NCBI GenBank assembly: GCA_022833215.1
Contig: JAIPUZ010000076.1
Span: forward strand, 1-62,872
Source: Mesorhizobium sp.
GTDB taxonomy: Bacteria; Pseudomonadota; Alphaproteobacteria; Rhizobiales; Rhizobiaceae
DNA: 62,872 nucleotides
Direction: 5' to 3'
The notes below the pieces were generated by a model. It searched no databases and had not been told where the DNA came from. It saw only the letters and a list, made by a program, of their open reading frames with translations. Positions 38,361 to 46,223 of this stretch are shown piece after piece. Position 1 is the first letter of the stretch; every line of letters begins with the position of its first letter. Position numbers and translations under genes: made by a program.

Positions 38361-39029
38361 TCAGGCGTCACTGTCGTGCAGCCGGCGGTTCCAGTCTTCC
38401 ACCTGCCGGGTCGCAATGCGGCGGGCGGCAAGGTCACGCCAGGATTGCGCCAGTTCGGGCAGCTTGCTCAGCCTATCCAGCGCCTCCATATCCATGGTGC
38501 GCGTGTAAAGGAGTTCGATGGTCCGGGCGAGCGGCCAATCCGGCTGAGGGCGTCCGTGAAGCACCAGCGCATCGCCCGCTTCGGCCCAGCCCTCTTCCAG
38601 CACCCTGTAATACCAGCCGGTGCGTCCGCTTTTCTGCACCCTGACTGCCATGTCCGGTCGGTCGAAGCGGGCATTCAGCCGCCAGCAGGGCTGGCGTCCC
38701 TGACTTACCTGCAGCAATGCGGAGCCGAAGCGAAACACATCTCCAATGCAGATATCGGCTTCGGACAGGCCGCGTGTGGTGATGTTCTCGCCAAATGCCG
38801 GTGCCGCGGCCTCGATGCCTTCCCTGCGCCATGCGCCGTAGTGGTCGGCGGGATAGTGGTGCACGGCCTTCTCCGGTCCGCCGTGATGGCGGGTGTCGCC
38901 CTGCTTGTCGCCTGCCAGTCCTGTACGGGTGATCTTCTGGCGTCCCAGGACAGGTTTCTTGTCAATGCCACTGGGCACCTGCCGGGGTCCGAGCGGTGCA
39001 AGAGAGCCGATGAACAGTGCTTCGACCAT
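38361..39029 (-). CDS. MOSC-domain protein (YiiM type)
   Basis: 222 residues, the size of E. coli YiiM. The MOSC core contains 'GLAGDKQGDTRHHGGPEKAV', 'ENITTRGLSEADICIGDVFR' and the conserved Cys in 'SQGRQPCWRLNARF', followed by the YiiM 3-alpha domain ('LYTRTMDMEALDRLSKLPEL'). YiiM transfers reducing power from molybdenum cofactor to N-hydroxylated bases such as 6-hydroxylaminopurine. ATG 39029 (MVEALFIGSLAPLG) fits the family N-terminus. It follows DUF3775 by 34 bases. Confidence 0.92.
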   Translation of the reverse strand: MVEALFIGSLAPLGPRQVPSGIDKKPVLGRQKITRTGLAGDKQGDTRHHGGPEKAVHHYPADHYGAWRREGIEAAAPAFGENITTRGLSEADICIGDVFRFGSALLQVSQGRQPCWRLNARFDRPDMAVRVQKSGRTGWYYRVLEEGWAEAGDALVLHGRPQPDWPLARTIELLYTRTMDMEALDRLSKLPELAQSWRDLAARRIATRQVEDWNRRLHDSDA

Positions 39030-39063
39030 TGCCGATGACGGGCTGGAGCCAGAAAGAGGAGAA

Positions 39064-39489
39064 TTATCCGGCAACGCTTTCCAGCCCTTGTTCAAGCCAG
39101 TCGGCCAATTGCGGCAAGCCAAGCAGGTAGCGCGCGGTCTGCCGCAGCGGACGCTGCTTCGCCGCACTCAGCGCCTCGTCCCATTCACCCGGCTCGAAAT
39201 CGCCACGTCCGACCCAGGCGAGCGCGATCAGTTCAGCCGCTTCGTCGACGTTGAGGTCGCCGATCAGGGCGCGCAGCTCGCGCTCGGTCAGGTCTTCCGC
39301 CTCTTCTTCTGCAAGGCCATGGTGGTGCTGGAAATCGCTTCTGTCGCCGTCGAACTCGATTTCGTGCTCGCTGCCGGCGTCGAAGTCGTCGCGCATGCCG
39401 GCGTTGAGCGCCTTCGCCTTGAGGATCAGCATGCGAACCGTATCCGGCCCGATGGAAAGCTCCCACTCCCGTTCCTGGCGGTTCTGCAT
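39064..39489 (-). CDS. DUF3775 family protein
   Basis: 141 residues, acidic and helical. 'LSIGPDTVRMLILKAKALNA', 'ELRALIGDLNVDEAAELIAL' and 'LAWVGRGDFEPGEWDEALSA' are the DUF3775 pattern found throughout rhizobia. Function unknown; no signal peptide or membrane helix. ATG 39489 was chosen as the first Met before the conserved domain. It is the first gene of a two-gene unit with the MOSC gene. Confidence 0.88.
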   Translation of the reverse strand: MQNRQEREWELSIGPDTVRMLILKAKALNAGMRDDFDAGSEHEIEFDGDRSDFQHHHGLAEEEAEDLTERELRALIGDLNVDEAAELIALAWVGRGDFEPGEWDEALSAAKQRPLRQTARYLLGLPQLADWLEQGLESVAG

Positions 39490-39661
39490 CGGAAATCTCC
39501 GCGCGTTCAGCACCCGGACGGCCTTGCCGGGCCGATGCGATGATAGCCTATCTGTCACTTTCCTCATACGGCCGAACATGGGCCCGCTCAGGCCGGATTG
39601 ACAGGGCCAGCGGCACGATTGAAATGGCGCAATACCTCTCCATTCGATCGGATATTCCCGC

Positions 39662-40012
39662 TTGGCGTCGCTCCTCTCTCCCAAGGTCCTGCCCATCCTG
39701 ATGCTGCTTGCCTCGAATGTCTTCATGACCTTCGCCTGGTACGGCCATCTCAAATTCAGAGGCGTCGCGATCTATGCCGTTGTGCTCGCAAGCTGGGGTA
39801 TCGCCTTCTTTGAATACTGGCTGGCCGTTCCGGCCAACCGCATCGGCGCGCAGGTCTACTCGGCTGCCGAATTGAAGACCATTCAGGAGGTGATCACGCT
39901 GGGGGTATTCGCGATATTCTCCGTGGTCTACCTGAAAGAGGCCCTCACGTGGAACCACCTTGCGGGGTTTGCCCTCATCGCCTGCGGTGCCGCCCTGATA
40001 TTCAAGGCCTGA
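39662..40012 (+). CDS. DMT-superfamily protein (DUF486)
   Basis: 116 residues with four hydrophobic segments, the DUF486 half-size drug/metabolite transporter: 'MLLASNVFMTFAWYGHLKFR', 'WGIAFFEYWLAVPANRIGAQ', 'YSAAELKTIQEVITLGVFAI' and 'GFALIACGAALIF'. It would work as a dimer in the inner membrane. The start is uncertain: the TTG at 39662 gives the usual length but lacks a good ribosome site. It is divergent from DUF3775. Confidence 0.85.
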   Translation: MASLLSPKVLPILMLLASNVFMTFAWYGHLKFRGVAIYAVVLASWGIAFFEYWLAVPANRIGAQVYSAAELKTIQEVITLGVFAIFSVVYLKEALTWNHLAGFALIACGAALIFKA

Positions 40013-40071
40013 ATCTTTTTGCCGGAGAAAATGTCTCTTGTTTTTAGGACGTGAAAAACCTTCGGCACTTG

Positions 40072-40137
40072 CTATATTGTAACAAGAATCCGAGACGTGA
40101 CGGTTCCGCCAGTTTCCTGACGGACCGTTTTCTTTTT
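40072..40137 (+). ncRNA. greA leader with internal terminator (GraL-like candidate)
   Basis: A TATATT -10-like box at 40073-40078 would start transcription near 40085. A hairpin follows at 40101-40127 (CGG/CCG, TCCG/CGGA and CAG/CTG pairs around a TTTC loop) and then TTTTCTTTTT at 40128-40137, a rho-independent terminator. The greA ribosome site and ATG lie 40-46 bases further on. This matches the E. coli greA arrangement, where leader transcripts end at an attenuator and form the small RNA GraL. Inference from layout only. Confidence 0.55.
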
Positions 40138-40182
40138 GTCGGAAGGCCGCCCGGAGGGGCGGACGGCAGGAAAGGAGTGGCT

Positions 40183-40656
40183 ATGAACAAGGTGCCGATG
40201 ACGGCTGGTGGCTTCGAGACGCTGAAGGAGGAGCTGCGCTGGCGCCAGCAGGAGGAAAGGCCGCGCATCATCGAGGCGATCTCCGAAGCGCGCTCGCACG
40301 GCGATCTCTCGGAAAACGCCGAATATCACGCCGCCAAGGAAGCGCAGAGCCTTAACGAGGGCCGCGTCAGCGAGCTGGAGGATCTGATCGCCCGCGCCGA
40401 GGTCATCGATATCAGCAAGCTGAGCGGGGACAAGGTGAAATTCGGCGCCACTGTGGTTCTGGTGGATGAGGATACCGAGGAGGAGAAGACTTACCAGATC
40501 GTCGGAGATCAGGAGGCCGATGTTAAGGCGGGCCGCATTTCCATATCTTCTCCCATCGCGCGCGCACTGATCGGCAAGGAAGTCGGCGATGCCGTCGAGG
40601 TCAATGCTCCGGGCGGTGCCCGCGGCTATGAAATCGTCGAGTTGCGCTGGGCCTGA
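40183..40656 (+). CDS. greA: Transcription elongation factor GreA
   Basis: 157 residues. GreA enters the RNA polymerase secondary channel and stimulates cleavage of backtracked RNA. The N-terminal coiled coil includes the acidic tip '[20 protein letters not shown]'; the C-terminal FKBP-like domain holds '[20 protein letters not shown]' and '[16 protein letters not shown]'. An AAAGGAG ribosome site precedes ATG 40183. The leader upstream contains a complete terminator hairpin, suggesting attenuation. lpsB starts 29 bases after the stop. Confidence 0.96.
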   Translation: MNKVPMTAGGFETLKEELRWRQQEERPRIIEAISEARSHGDLSENAEYHAAKEAQSLNEGRVSELEDLIARAEVIDISKLSGDKVKFGATVVLVDEDTEEEKTYQIVGDQEADVKAGRISISSPIARALIGKEVGDAVEVNAPGGARGYEIVELRWA

Positions 40657-40685
40657 TCCGGCCGCGGGATAAGAAAGTGCAGCTC

Positions 40686-41750
40686 ATGGCCGCAGCGCCG
40701 GTCGATCTGTCGCGGGTCCATGTCGTGGTGCCCAATTTCAAGAAACGTCTGTCGGGCGTCACGAGCACCATCATCCAGCTCGTGCCGCTCCAGGCGAAAC
40801 AGATCGGCATCGCCACGTTGGGGCCGGGCCTGCCTGACCATCTGCCGAAGCTGCGATGGTGGCAGGTGCCCGGCTTGCTGCGGCGGCCTCAGGGTGCGCC
40901 GTTGCGCGTCTGGCATGCGCGCCGCAATCCGGAGATGCTGGCCGGCGTTGTGCTTCGGGATGCTTTCCGGGCGCCGCTGAAGCTTGTTTTCACTTCGGCT
41001 TCGCAACGCCATCACACGCGCTGGACGACATTTCTCATCCGCCGCATGGATGCGGTGATCGCGACCAGCCGCAAGACGGCGGCCTATCTCGATGTCCCGA
41101 ATACGGTCGTCATGCACGGCATCGACACCGATCGTTTTCATCCGCCAGCGGATCGCGCCGAAGCCGCGCGCGAGCTTAGCCTGGATCCGAACCGGCTCCA
41201 TGTCGGTTGCTTCGGCCGCATTCGCCATCAGAAGGGCACGGACCTTTTTGTCGATGCCATGATCGAGCTTCTGCCGCGCCATCCGCAATGGTCTGCGGTG
41301 GTTGCAGGCCGCGCGACGACCGAGCACAAGGGCTTCGAGACGGGGCTGCGTGAGCGCGTGGAAAAGGCTGGTCTGGCCGACCGCATACTGTTTGTCGGCG
41401 AGCACACGGATATCGAGCGCTGGTATCGCCCTCTGTCCCTGTTCATCGCCCCGCAGCGCTGGGAAGGTTTCGGCCTGACGCCGCTGGAGGCGATGGCCAG
41501 CGGTGTGCCTGTTGTCGCGACAGATGTAGGTGCATTTTCCGAACTGATAGAAGATGGCCTAACAGGAACGCTCATCGCACGCGACGACCTCGGCGCGATG
41601 GTCGCTGCTGCGGAACGCTGGATGGGTGATGAGACGAAGCGTAAGGAGGCGATGGCGGCTGCTCGGGCGCGCACCCTCGCGCTTTTCAAGCTGGACGGCG
41701 AGGCGCAGCGATTGGGCGGCATCTATGCGTCCATTCTGTATGGAGGCTGA
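40686..41750 (+). CDS. lpsB: LPS-core glycosyltransferase LpsB/LpcC (GT4)
   Basis: 354 residues of glycosyltransferase family 4. The start 'VHVVVPNFKKRLSGVTSTII' and 'PLRVWHARRNPEMLAGVVLR' match the rhizobial LpsB mannosyltransferase that acts early on the LPS core. The GT-B donor site is visible in 'VGCFGRIRHQKGTDLFVDAM' and 'EGFGLTPLEAMASGVPVVAT'. Its place directly after greA is the order I know from Sinorhizobium. ATG 40686 is chosen over GTG 40677. It acts at the cytosolic face of the inner membrane. Confidence 0.93.
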   Translation: MAAAPVDLSRVHVVVPNFKKRLSGVTSTIIQLVPLQAKQIGIATLGPGLPDHLPKLRWWQVPGLLRRPQGAPLRVWHARRNPEMLAGVVLRDAFRAPLKLVFTSASQRHHTRWTTFLIRRMDAVIATSRKTAAYLDVPNTVVMHGIDTDRFHPPADRAEAARELSLDPNRLHVGCFGRIRHQKGTDLFVDAMIELLPRHPQWSAVVAGRATTEHKGFETGLRERVEKAGLADRILFVGEHTDIERWYRPLSLFIAPQRWEGFGLTPLEAMASGVPVVATDVGAFSELIEDGLTGTLIARDDLGAMVAAAERWMGDETKRKEAMAAARARTLALFKLDGEAQRLGGIYASILYGG

Positions 41751-41753
41751 TCC

Positions 41754-42608
41754 ATGTCGGAGGTCGCAAGGCAGGAAACTATGATGGTGAAAGGTTCGAT
41801 CCGCACCTATGTCATCAATCTGGACGGCGGGGCCGGGCGTCTCGAATCCGTCAGCCGGATGCTTGCTTCCTTTGAAATGGGTTTCGAGCGTGTTCCTGCA
41901 TTCGATGGGCGCAAGCTCGATTTGCAGGAGATCGCCGACTACGATGCCGCTCGTGCGCAGCGTTATATGGGGCGCAGCCTGGTTGGTGCGGAAATCGGAT
42001 GCTATCGCAGCCATCTCGCGGCTGCGGAACAATTCCTACGCTCCGACGCTCCATATGGTCTGGTTTTCGAAGATGATGTGCTGTTGCGCTGTAATCCGAT
42101 CAAGCTGCTGGGCCAGGCGCTTCCGGTATTGGAGAGCATCGACAAGGACTGGATGCTGCTCAATATCGGTGCGAACAAATCGAAGATCACCACCTTGGTT
42201 TCCAGTCATGAGACAGGCGGCTTTCGGACCAGTCTGGTCGCGGCCCACTATTTTCCGATGATGGGATGTGCAATCGTCTGGTCCCGTGAAGGAGCCCGGC
42301 AGTTCGTTGAAAATCACGAGAAGATCTTCGCGCCTGTCGATAACTATTTCCGCTACTGGCTCACTCGGAGCGGGCACGGATACGCCCTCTGGCCGGCACC
42401 GGTCACCACCACCGATGCTGAAAGCCAGATCGTCGCGGCGGATGGCCGCAAACGCAGCGCATATGGCCGCAAATGGTACTATGGCCTTGCCAAGCAGAAG
42501 AGGCTCCTTGAAGACAAGCTGATTGCACTGGGTCGCCGCCGCCGCTTCAGGTCAGAGACATGGGCAGGTGCAAATCCGAAGGCGCCTGCGGCGAAAACGG
42601 GTCTGTGA
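41754..42608 (+). CDS. Glycosyltransferase family 25 (LPS type), first copy
   Basis: 284 residues. The GT25 N-terminus 'TYVINLDGGAGRLESVSRML', 'VPAFDGRKLDLQEI', 'GAEIGCYRSHLAAAEQFL' and the DxD-like 'GLVFEDDVLL' are diagnostic; family members add galactose or glucose to LPS core. The C-terminal ~45 residues are basic. Starts 3 bases after lpsB; the next GT25 gene follows its stop with no gap (TGAATG). Sugar specificity is unknown. Confidence 0.9.
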   Translation: MSEVARQETMMVKGSIRTYVINLDGGAGRLESVSRMLASFEMGFERVPAFDGRKLDLQEIADYDAARAQRYMGRSLVGAEIGCYRSHLAAAEQFLRSDAPYGLVFEDDVLLRCNPIKLLGQALPVLESIDKDWMLLNIGANKSKITTLVSSHETGGFRTSLVAAHYFPMMGCAIVWSREGARQFVENHEKIFAPVDNYFRYWLTRSGHGYALWPAPVTTTDAESQIVAADGRKRSAYGRKWYYGLAKQKRLLEDKLIALGRRRRFRSETWAGANPKAPAAKTGL

Positions 42609-43436
42609 ATGAAAGTCTATTTCATAAATCTGGAGAGGTCGCCCGAGCGTCTTGCCTGGTTCAAAAAACAGGCGGAGGGCATGGGACTCAATCTGGTGCG
42701 GGTTCCGGCCGTCGATGGCAGGGAGCTGTCGGCGACGGAATTGGAGCGCTGGCGAAAGCTGTGCCGCAAGAACAAGGTTCTTTCCTCCGGCGAGCTCGGC
42801 TGCTTCCTGAGCCACAGGAAAGCATGGGAGATGGTGCGCGACGGCGCCGAAAAATGGGCGTTCGTCGCCGAGGACGATATTCATTTCTCCAAAGATGCCG
42901 CAACTTTTCTGACGGGTGATAGCTGGATTCCGGCAGAGGCGGACCTGATCAAGGCTGAAACGGATTTGAGGCGGCACGAGTTTTCCTCGAATTCGTGGCC
43001 AGCGCCTGATGGTCACGAACTCAGGCGGCTGAAGTCAGATCATCTTGGTTCGGGCGGTTACTTCCTGACCCGCGAGTCTGCCGTTCATTTGTTGGCTCTC
43101 ACGGAACGGAGATGTGAGGTCGCCGATGGCGTTCTGTTTGCCGCCGAATACATGCAGAAGCATCGGTTGAAGGTTTTGCAGATCATTCCGGCCATCTGCA
43201 TTCAGGATGTCTATGTGGATCAGCACATGGAAACGTCGACCCTTGGCAGCATTATCGATAGGGAGCGCATCGAGGAGCGTAAGATTACCAAAAAGCAGAG
43301 GATGACGTTTACCACCAAACTTAAGAGGGAGATGAGGCGTATAACGCTCCAGATGACTGTCAGCGTTGCAAGAATTTACCGTATGCTTGTGCGAAGCTCG
43401 GTGCTTACGGCCGTTGAATTTGATAGGTACAGATAG
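42609..43436 (+). CDS. Glycosyltransferase family 25 (LPS type), second copy
   Basis: 275 residues, a second GT25 enzyme: 'MKVYFINLERSPERLAWFKK', 'VPAVDGRELSATELERW', 'SSGELGCFLSHRKAWEMV' and 'WAFVAEDDIHFS' carry the family motifs. It is only a distant paralogue of the previous gene. Its 3' third becomes visibly poorer in GC, marking the approach to the AT-rich segment. The C-terminus is basic and hydrophobic, possibly a membrane-binding helix. Confidence 0.9.
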   Translation: MKVYFINLERSPERLAWFKKQAEGMGLNLVRVPAVDGRELSATELERWRKLCRKNKVLSSGELGCFLSHRKAWEMVRDGAEKWAFVAEDDIHFSKDAATFLTGDSWIPAEADLIKAETDLRRHEFSSNSWPAPDGHELRRLKSDHLGSGGYFLTRESAVHLLALTERRCEVADGVLFAAEYMQKHRLKVLQIIPAICIQDVYVDQHMETSTLGSIIDRERIEERKITKKQRMTFTTKLKREMRRITLQMTVSVARIYRMLVRSSVLTAVEFDRYR

Positions 43437-43496
43437 ATTATTTAGAGGTGGCGTCTATTGTGCGTTTGCCTATCTGACGTAAGGGAATGCGAAGTA

Positions 43497-44162
43497 ATGT
43501 TGTTCACTAGGGTTGCTCTGCGACGGTGGCGGTATTTTAAGGCGGAAAGAGAGGGATTTGCAGAATCTCTTTCAACTGAAATTCAATATGGGATTAGGGC
43601 GAAATATCGACATCGATTTAATAACGCATTTTTCGATGACACTTTAAGGAAGGACGAGTATCAGCGAGAGGTATATGAAGAGGCTTCTCGGATCGCCAAA
43701 GATATATCCGCTAGGCGCGTTGCAGATGTTGGGTGCGGATCGGGTTACAAACTTGTCTTAAATTTCCCTAACACACCGACCATCGGCTATGATCTTGAGC
43801 CTACCGTGTCTTTTCTGCGTGCTACTTACCCGGATCGTGAGTGGCTATCCGCTGCTTTTACGGATGATGTCGAGCCCTCCGATCTTGTCATTTGTGCGGA
43901 TGTTATTGAGCATATTCCCGATCCCGACACCCTGATGGATTTTCTCGTCAAGATCACCGACAGGCGTTTGGTGCTATCAACACCAGAGCGTAGGCTAATT
44001 TATGGATGGGATCATTCGGGACCGCCTAAAAATATTGCCCATTGCCGAGAATGGACACAAGATGAATTTATTACTTATGTATCTAAATGGTTTAAGGTTG
44101 ACGATGCGAGAATAACAAATAAGAGCCAAGCAACTCAGATGGTTATATGTTCGCATAGATAA
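43497..44162 (+). CDS. Class I SAM-dependent methyltransferase (AT-rich insert)
   Basis: 221 residues. The SAM loop is 'RVADVGCGSGYKLVLNF', followed by 'TIGYDLEPTVSFLRATYPDR' and the methyltransferase motif 'SDLVICADVIEHIPDPDTLM'. ATG 43497 follows an AAGGGA site; an in-frame TTG at 43458 is less likely. Base composition is clearly AT-rich compared with the flanking genome, a sign of transfer. In this context it may methylate an LPS sugar or an O-antigen end (inference). It converges on the GT29 gene. Confidence 0.82.
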   Translation: MLFTRVALRRWRYFKAEREGFAESLSTEIQYGIRAKYRHRFNNAFFDDTLRKDEYQREVYEEASRIAKDISARRVADVGCGSGYKLVLNFPNTPTIGYDLEPTVSFLRATYPDREWLSAAFTDDVEPSDLVICADVIEHIPDPDTLMDFLVKITDRRLVLSTPERRLIYGWDHSGPPKNIAHCREWTQDEFITYVSKWFKVDDARITNKSQATQMVICSHR

Positions 44163-44170
44163 AATTTACT

Positions 44171-44803
44171 TTATTGTTTTTCATTTCCATTAAGTCTGAA
44201 TCGGGAATCTTTAGAGCATAAATCGATAACAAATTTCTTTTCAGCATCGAAATCATGATGCGTCATCTGCTTTTCGGTATGGCAAGATAATGACTGACTA
44301 TTAAAGAAATCAAAGCCATAAAGATCAACTCTTGCGCAGCTTGATCGAGCGAGTAGGTCAATAATCATAATGCCTGAGGATGGGTTTCGACCAAGAATAT
44401 ACTTGAGTCTATTATGATCTTTTAACGGTAACACAAACATATGTTGATCTCGTAACATCGACATTGTAAGTAATTTTCGTTTCGGTGAAAGCCATAAAAC
44501 GCGTTTCACGCCGCGCCTTTTGGGAAAGCCCGCGTCAAGTGCCATGCCTGTTGCAATCCAGTCCAATCTACGCCCGTGGCTTTTCAGGCTGGCGATGGGT
44601 GCTTGGTTAAATCTAATAACTATATCATGCCTATCTATATCATCGCCATATGAGTATCTAGAGAGAGATCTTGCGTTTCCCACAACGGAAACGGATTTTC
44701 CTTCTAATTCATTGAATATATCGGCCTCATTAGAGAACCAATTTGTTTTAATCTTTAGCCATGCTGTTAATTCGCAGATTCTTCTTTTTATTTTCCTCTT
44801 AAT
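44171..44803 (-). CDS. GT29 sialyltransferase-like gene, start unresolved (possible frameshift)
   Basis: The core is bacterial GT29: 'VVGNARSLSRYSYGDDIDRH', 'DIVIRFNQAPIASLKSHGRR', 'GIMIIDLLARSSCARVDLYG' and the late His in 'QMTHHDFDAEKKFV'. The frame is open back to 44803 and gives a sensible N-terminus (KRKIKRRICELTAWLKIKTN), but there is no ATG/GTG/TTG there. The ATG that overlaps the upstream stop (44810) is one base out of frame and hits TAA after three codons. The only in-frame start is GTG 44681-44683, which would cut off the first strand. So it is frameshifted, or uses a rare start (ATT). AT-rich like its neighbours. Confidence 0.7.
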   Translation of the reverse strand: MKRKIKRRICELTAWLKIKTNWFSNEADIFNELEGKSVSVVGNARSLSRYSYGDDIDRHDIVIRFNQAPIASLKSHGRRLDWIATGMALDAGFPKRRGVKRVLWLSPKRKLLTMSMLRDQHMFVLPLKDHNRLKYILGRNPSSGIMIIDLLARSSCARVDLYGFDFFNSQSLSCHTEKQMTHHDFDAEKKFVIDLCSKDSRFRLNGNEKQ

Positions 44804-44806
44804 TCG

Positions 44807-45361
44807 TCATCTATTGTTTACATAAGTAATTCTGCGTATTGTACTGCCTTCGAGTGGCCAAGTGACAAATGCACATGTATCAGCAATGTCTATTTCAATC
44901 CGTTGTATGTATGGGAAGCACTGCCGCAAGATATTTTCCCACCAAGCCTCTGGTTGAACTGTACAGTGGGCGTTTTGGCCATCGCTAAGCAATTGCTCTG
45001 CGTAGCGTGTCGATATTACGAAAAAGCAATGATCAGAAAATGACTTCATATCGTCAAGCACAGACAGTAGAGAATTCTCTGGAATATGCTCTAGAACATC
45101 GGTATTGACCAATAGATCGAAGCGGCCATCCGGTCGAGTGGAAAATTCGGGAACATACGGATCATAGAACTGTGTTTCTATTCCTGTAGATGCTTGAATG
45201 AACTTACCCAGTGCTCCTTTCCCGCACCCGTAATCAATCACTCGCGCGCAGTTGAGCGATTCAATCAGTGGATTTATATAGCGCATCATTTTCCGATCAG
45301 CCGAGCCGTAGCTGGGTTGCGCTGCGTGTATCGTTCGATATTCGGAAGCCAAATCACTCAT
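44807..45361 (-). CDS. Class I SAM-dependent methyltransferase next to GT29
   Basis: 184 residues. 'IDYGCGKGALGKFIQASTGI' is the SAM loop, with 'FDLLVNTDVLEHIPENSLLS' and 'DHCFFVISTRYAEQLL' following. The N-terminus 'EYRTIHAAQPSYGSADRKMM' is typical of small methyltransferases found in surface-polysaccharide clusters. AT-rich. Its TGA overlaps an ATG (ATGA at 44807-44810) that should start the GT29 gene, showing that the two were coupled. Confidence 0.82.
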   Translation of the reverse strand: MSDLASEYRTIHAAQPSYGSADRKMMRYINPLIESLNCARVIDYGCGKGALGKFIQASTGIETQFYDPYVPEFSTRPDGRFDLLVNTDVLEHIPENSLLSVLDDMKSFSDHCFFVISTRYAEQLLSDGQNAHCTVQPEAWWENILRQCFPYIQRIEIDIADTCAFVTWPLEGSTIRRITYVNNR

Positions 45362-45518
45362 GGGGATCTTTTATGATGAGCCATATAGCTTGTCTAGCAA
45401 ATGCCGTGACCAAGCTATTGAGCAGCACAAACCTTGCAAAGCTGCCATTCCGCTTGGATTGCTTTAAACGATAAATGCAAGCACGAGGACGAACTGGCAA
45501 AGAGCTGAGTTTCCTGGT

Positions 45519-45992
45519 TCATGCAATCCCCACCGGCACCTCATCCTTCACCTTGCGGATGGTGAGCGCCGTTCGCACCGTGTCCACGTTCGGCGTGGAG
45601 GTCAGCTCCTCGATCACGAAGGTCTGGAAGGTGCCTATGTCGCTGGTCACGCAGTGGAGCAGGAAGTCGGATTCGCCCGATACCATCCATGCCTCGCGCA
45701 CGTTCACCCATTTGCGGGTGCGCTCGGCAAAGGCTTTCAGCTCGGCTTCCGCCTGATGCTTCAGTCCCACAAGGCAGAAAGCCACGACCTCCATGCCGAG
45801 CGAGGGCGCGTCCAGCAGGGCGCGATAGCCGCGGATGATGCCGCTTTCTTCCAGCCGCCTGACGCGACGCAGACATGGGGGAGCGGAAATGCCCACACGT
45901 TGCGAAAGCTCGACATTCGTCATCCGGCCGTCTTGCTGCAATTCGCGCAATATCTTCCAGTCGATGGCGTCGAGGTCAGCCTTCAGGGTCAT
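45519..45992 (-). CDS. Lrp/AsnC-family transcriptional regulator
   Basis: 157 residues: N-terminal helix-turn-helix ('LDAIDWKILRELQQDGRMTN', 'ELSQRVGISAPPCLRRVRRL') and a C-terminal RAM/ligand domain ('GMEVVAFCLVGLKHQAEAEL', 'MVSGESDFLLHCVTSDIGTF'). Lrp-type proteins bind amino acids and form octamers. It sits divergent from trxB, an order conserved in many alphaproteobacteria. ATG 45992 was preferred over the in-frame start at 46010. GC content returns to normal here. Confidence 0.93.
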   Translation of the reverse strand: MTLKADLDAIDWKILRELQQDGRMTNVELSQRVGISAPPCLRRVRRLEESGIIRGYRALLDAPSLGMEVVAFCLVGLKHQAEAELKAFAERTRKWVNVREAWMVSGESDFLLHCVTSDIGTFQTFVIEELTSTPNVDTVRTALTIRKVKDEVPVGIA

Positions 45993-46223
45993 GCGGTCAT
46001 CTCTGCGCAAGAATCTATCGTAGTCTGGTAATTAAACGACTTTTTATCATGCGCCAGCGGTTTGTCGTTACCCTGCGATATCCGTCCATATCCGGCAAAG
46101 CTTTCCGGGGACACTTCGCCGTTTGCCTTGCTGGTGTGACTGCAAGCACTTACATTGGCGTCATATTTCGATCTGCGTATCTATCGGGCCGTTTGGTCGG
46201 TCCTTCGTCTGCAAGGCTGCATC

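Noticed and set aside
44171-44803. Phase variation of the GT29 gene
   Set aside because: There is no homopolymer or short tandem repeat between the ATG and the early stop, so slippage is not the obvious cause of the frame offset.
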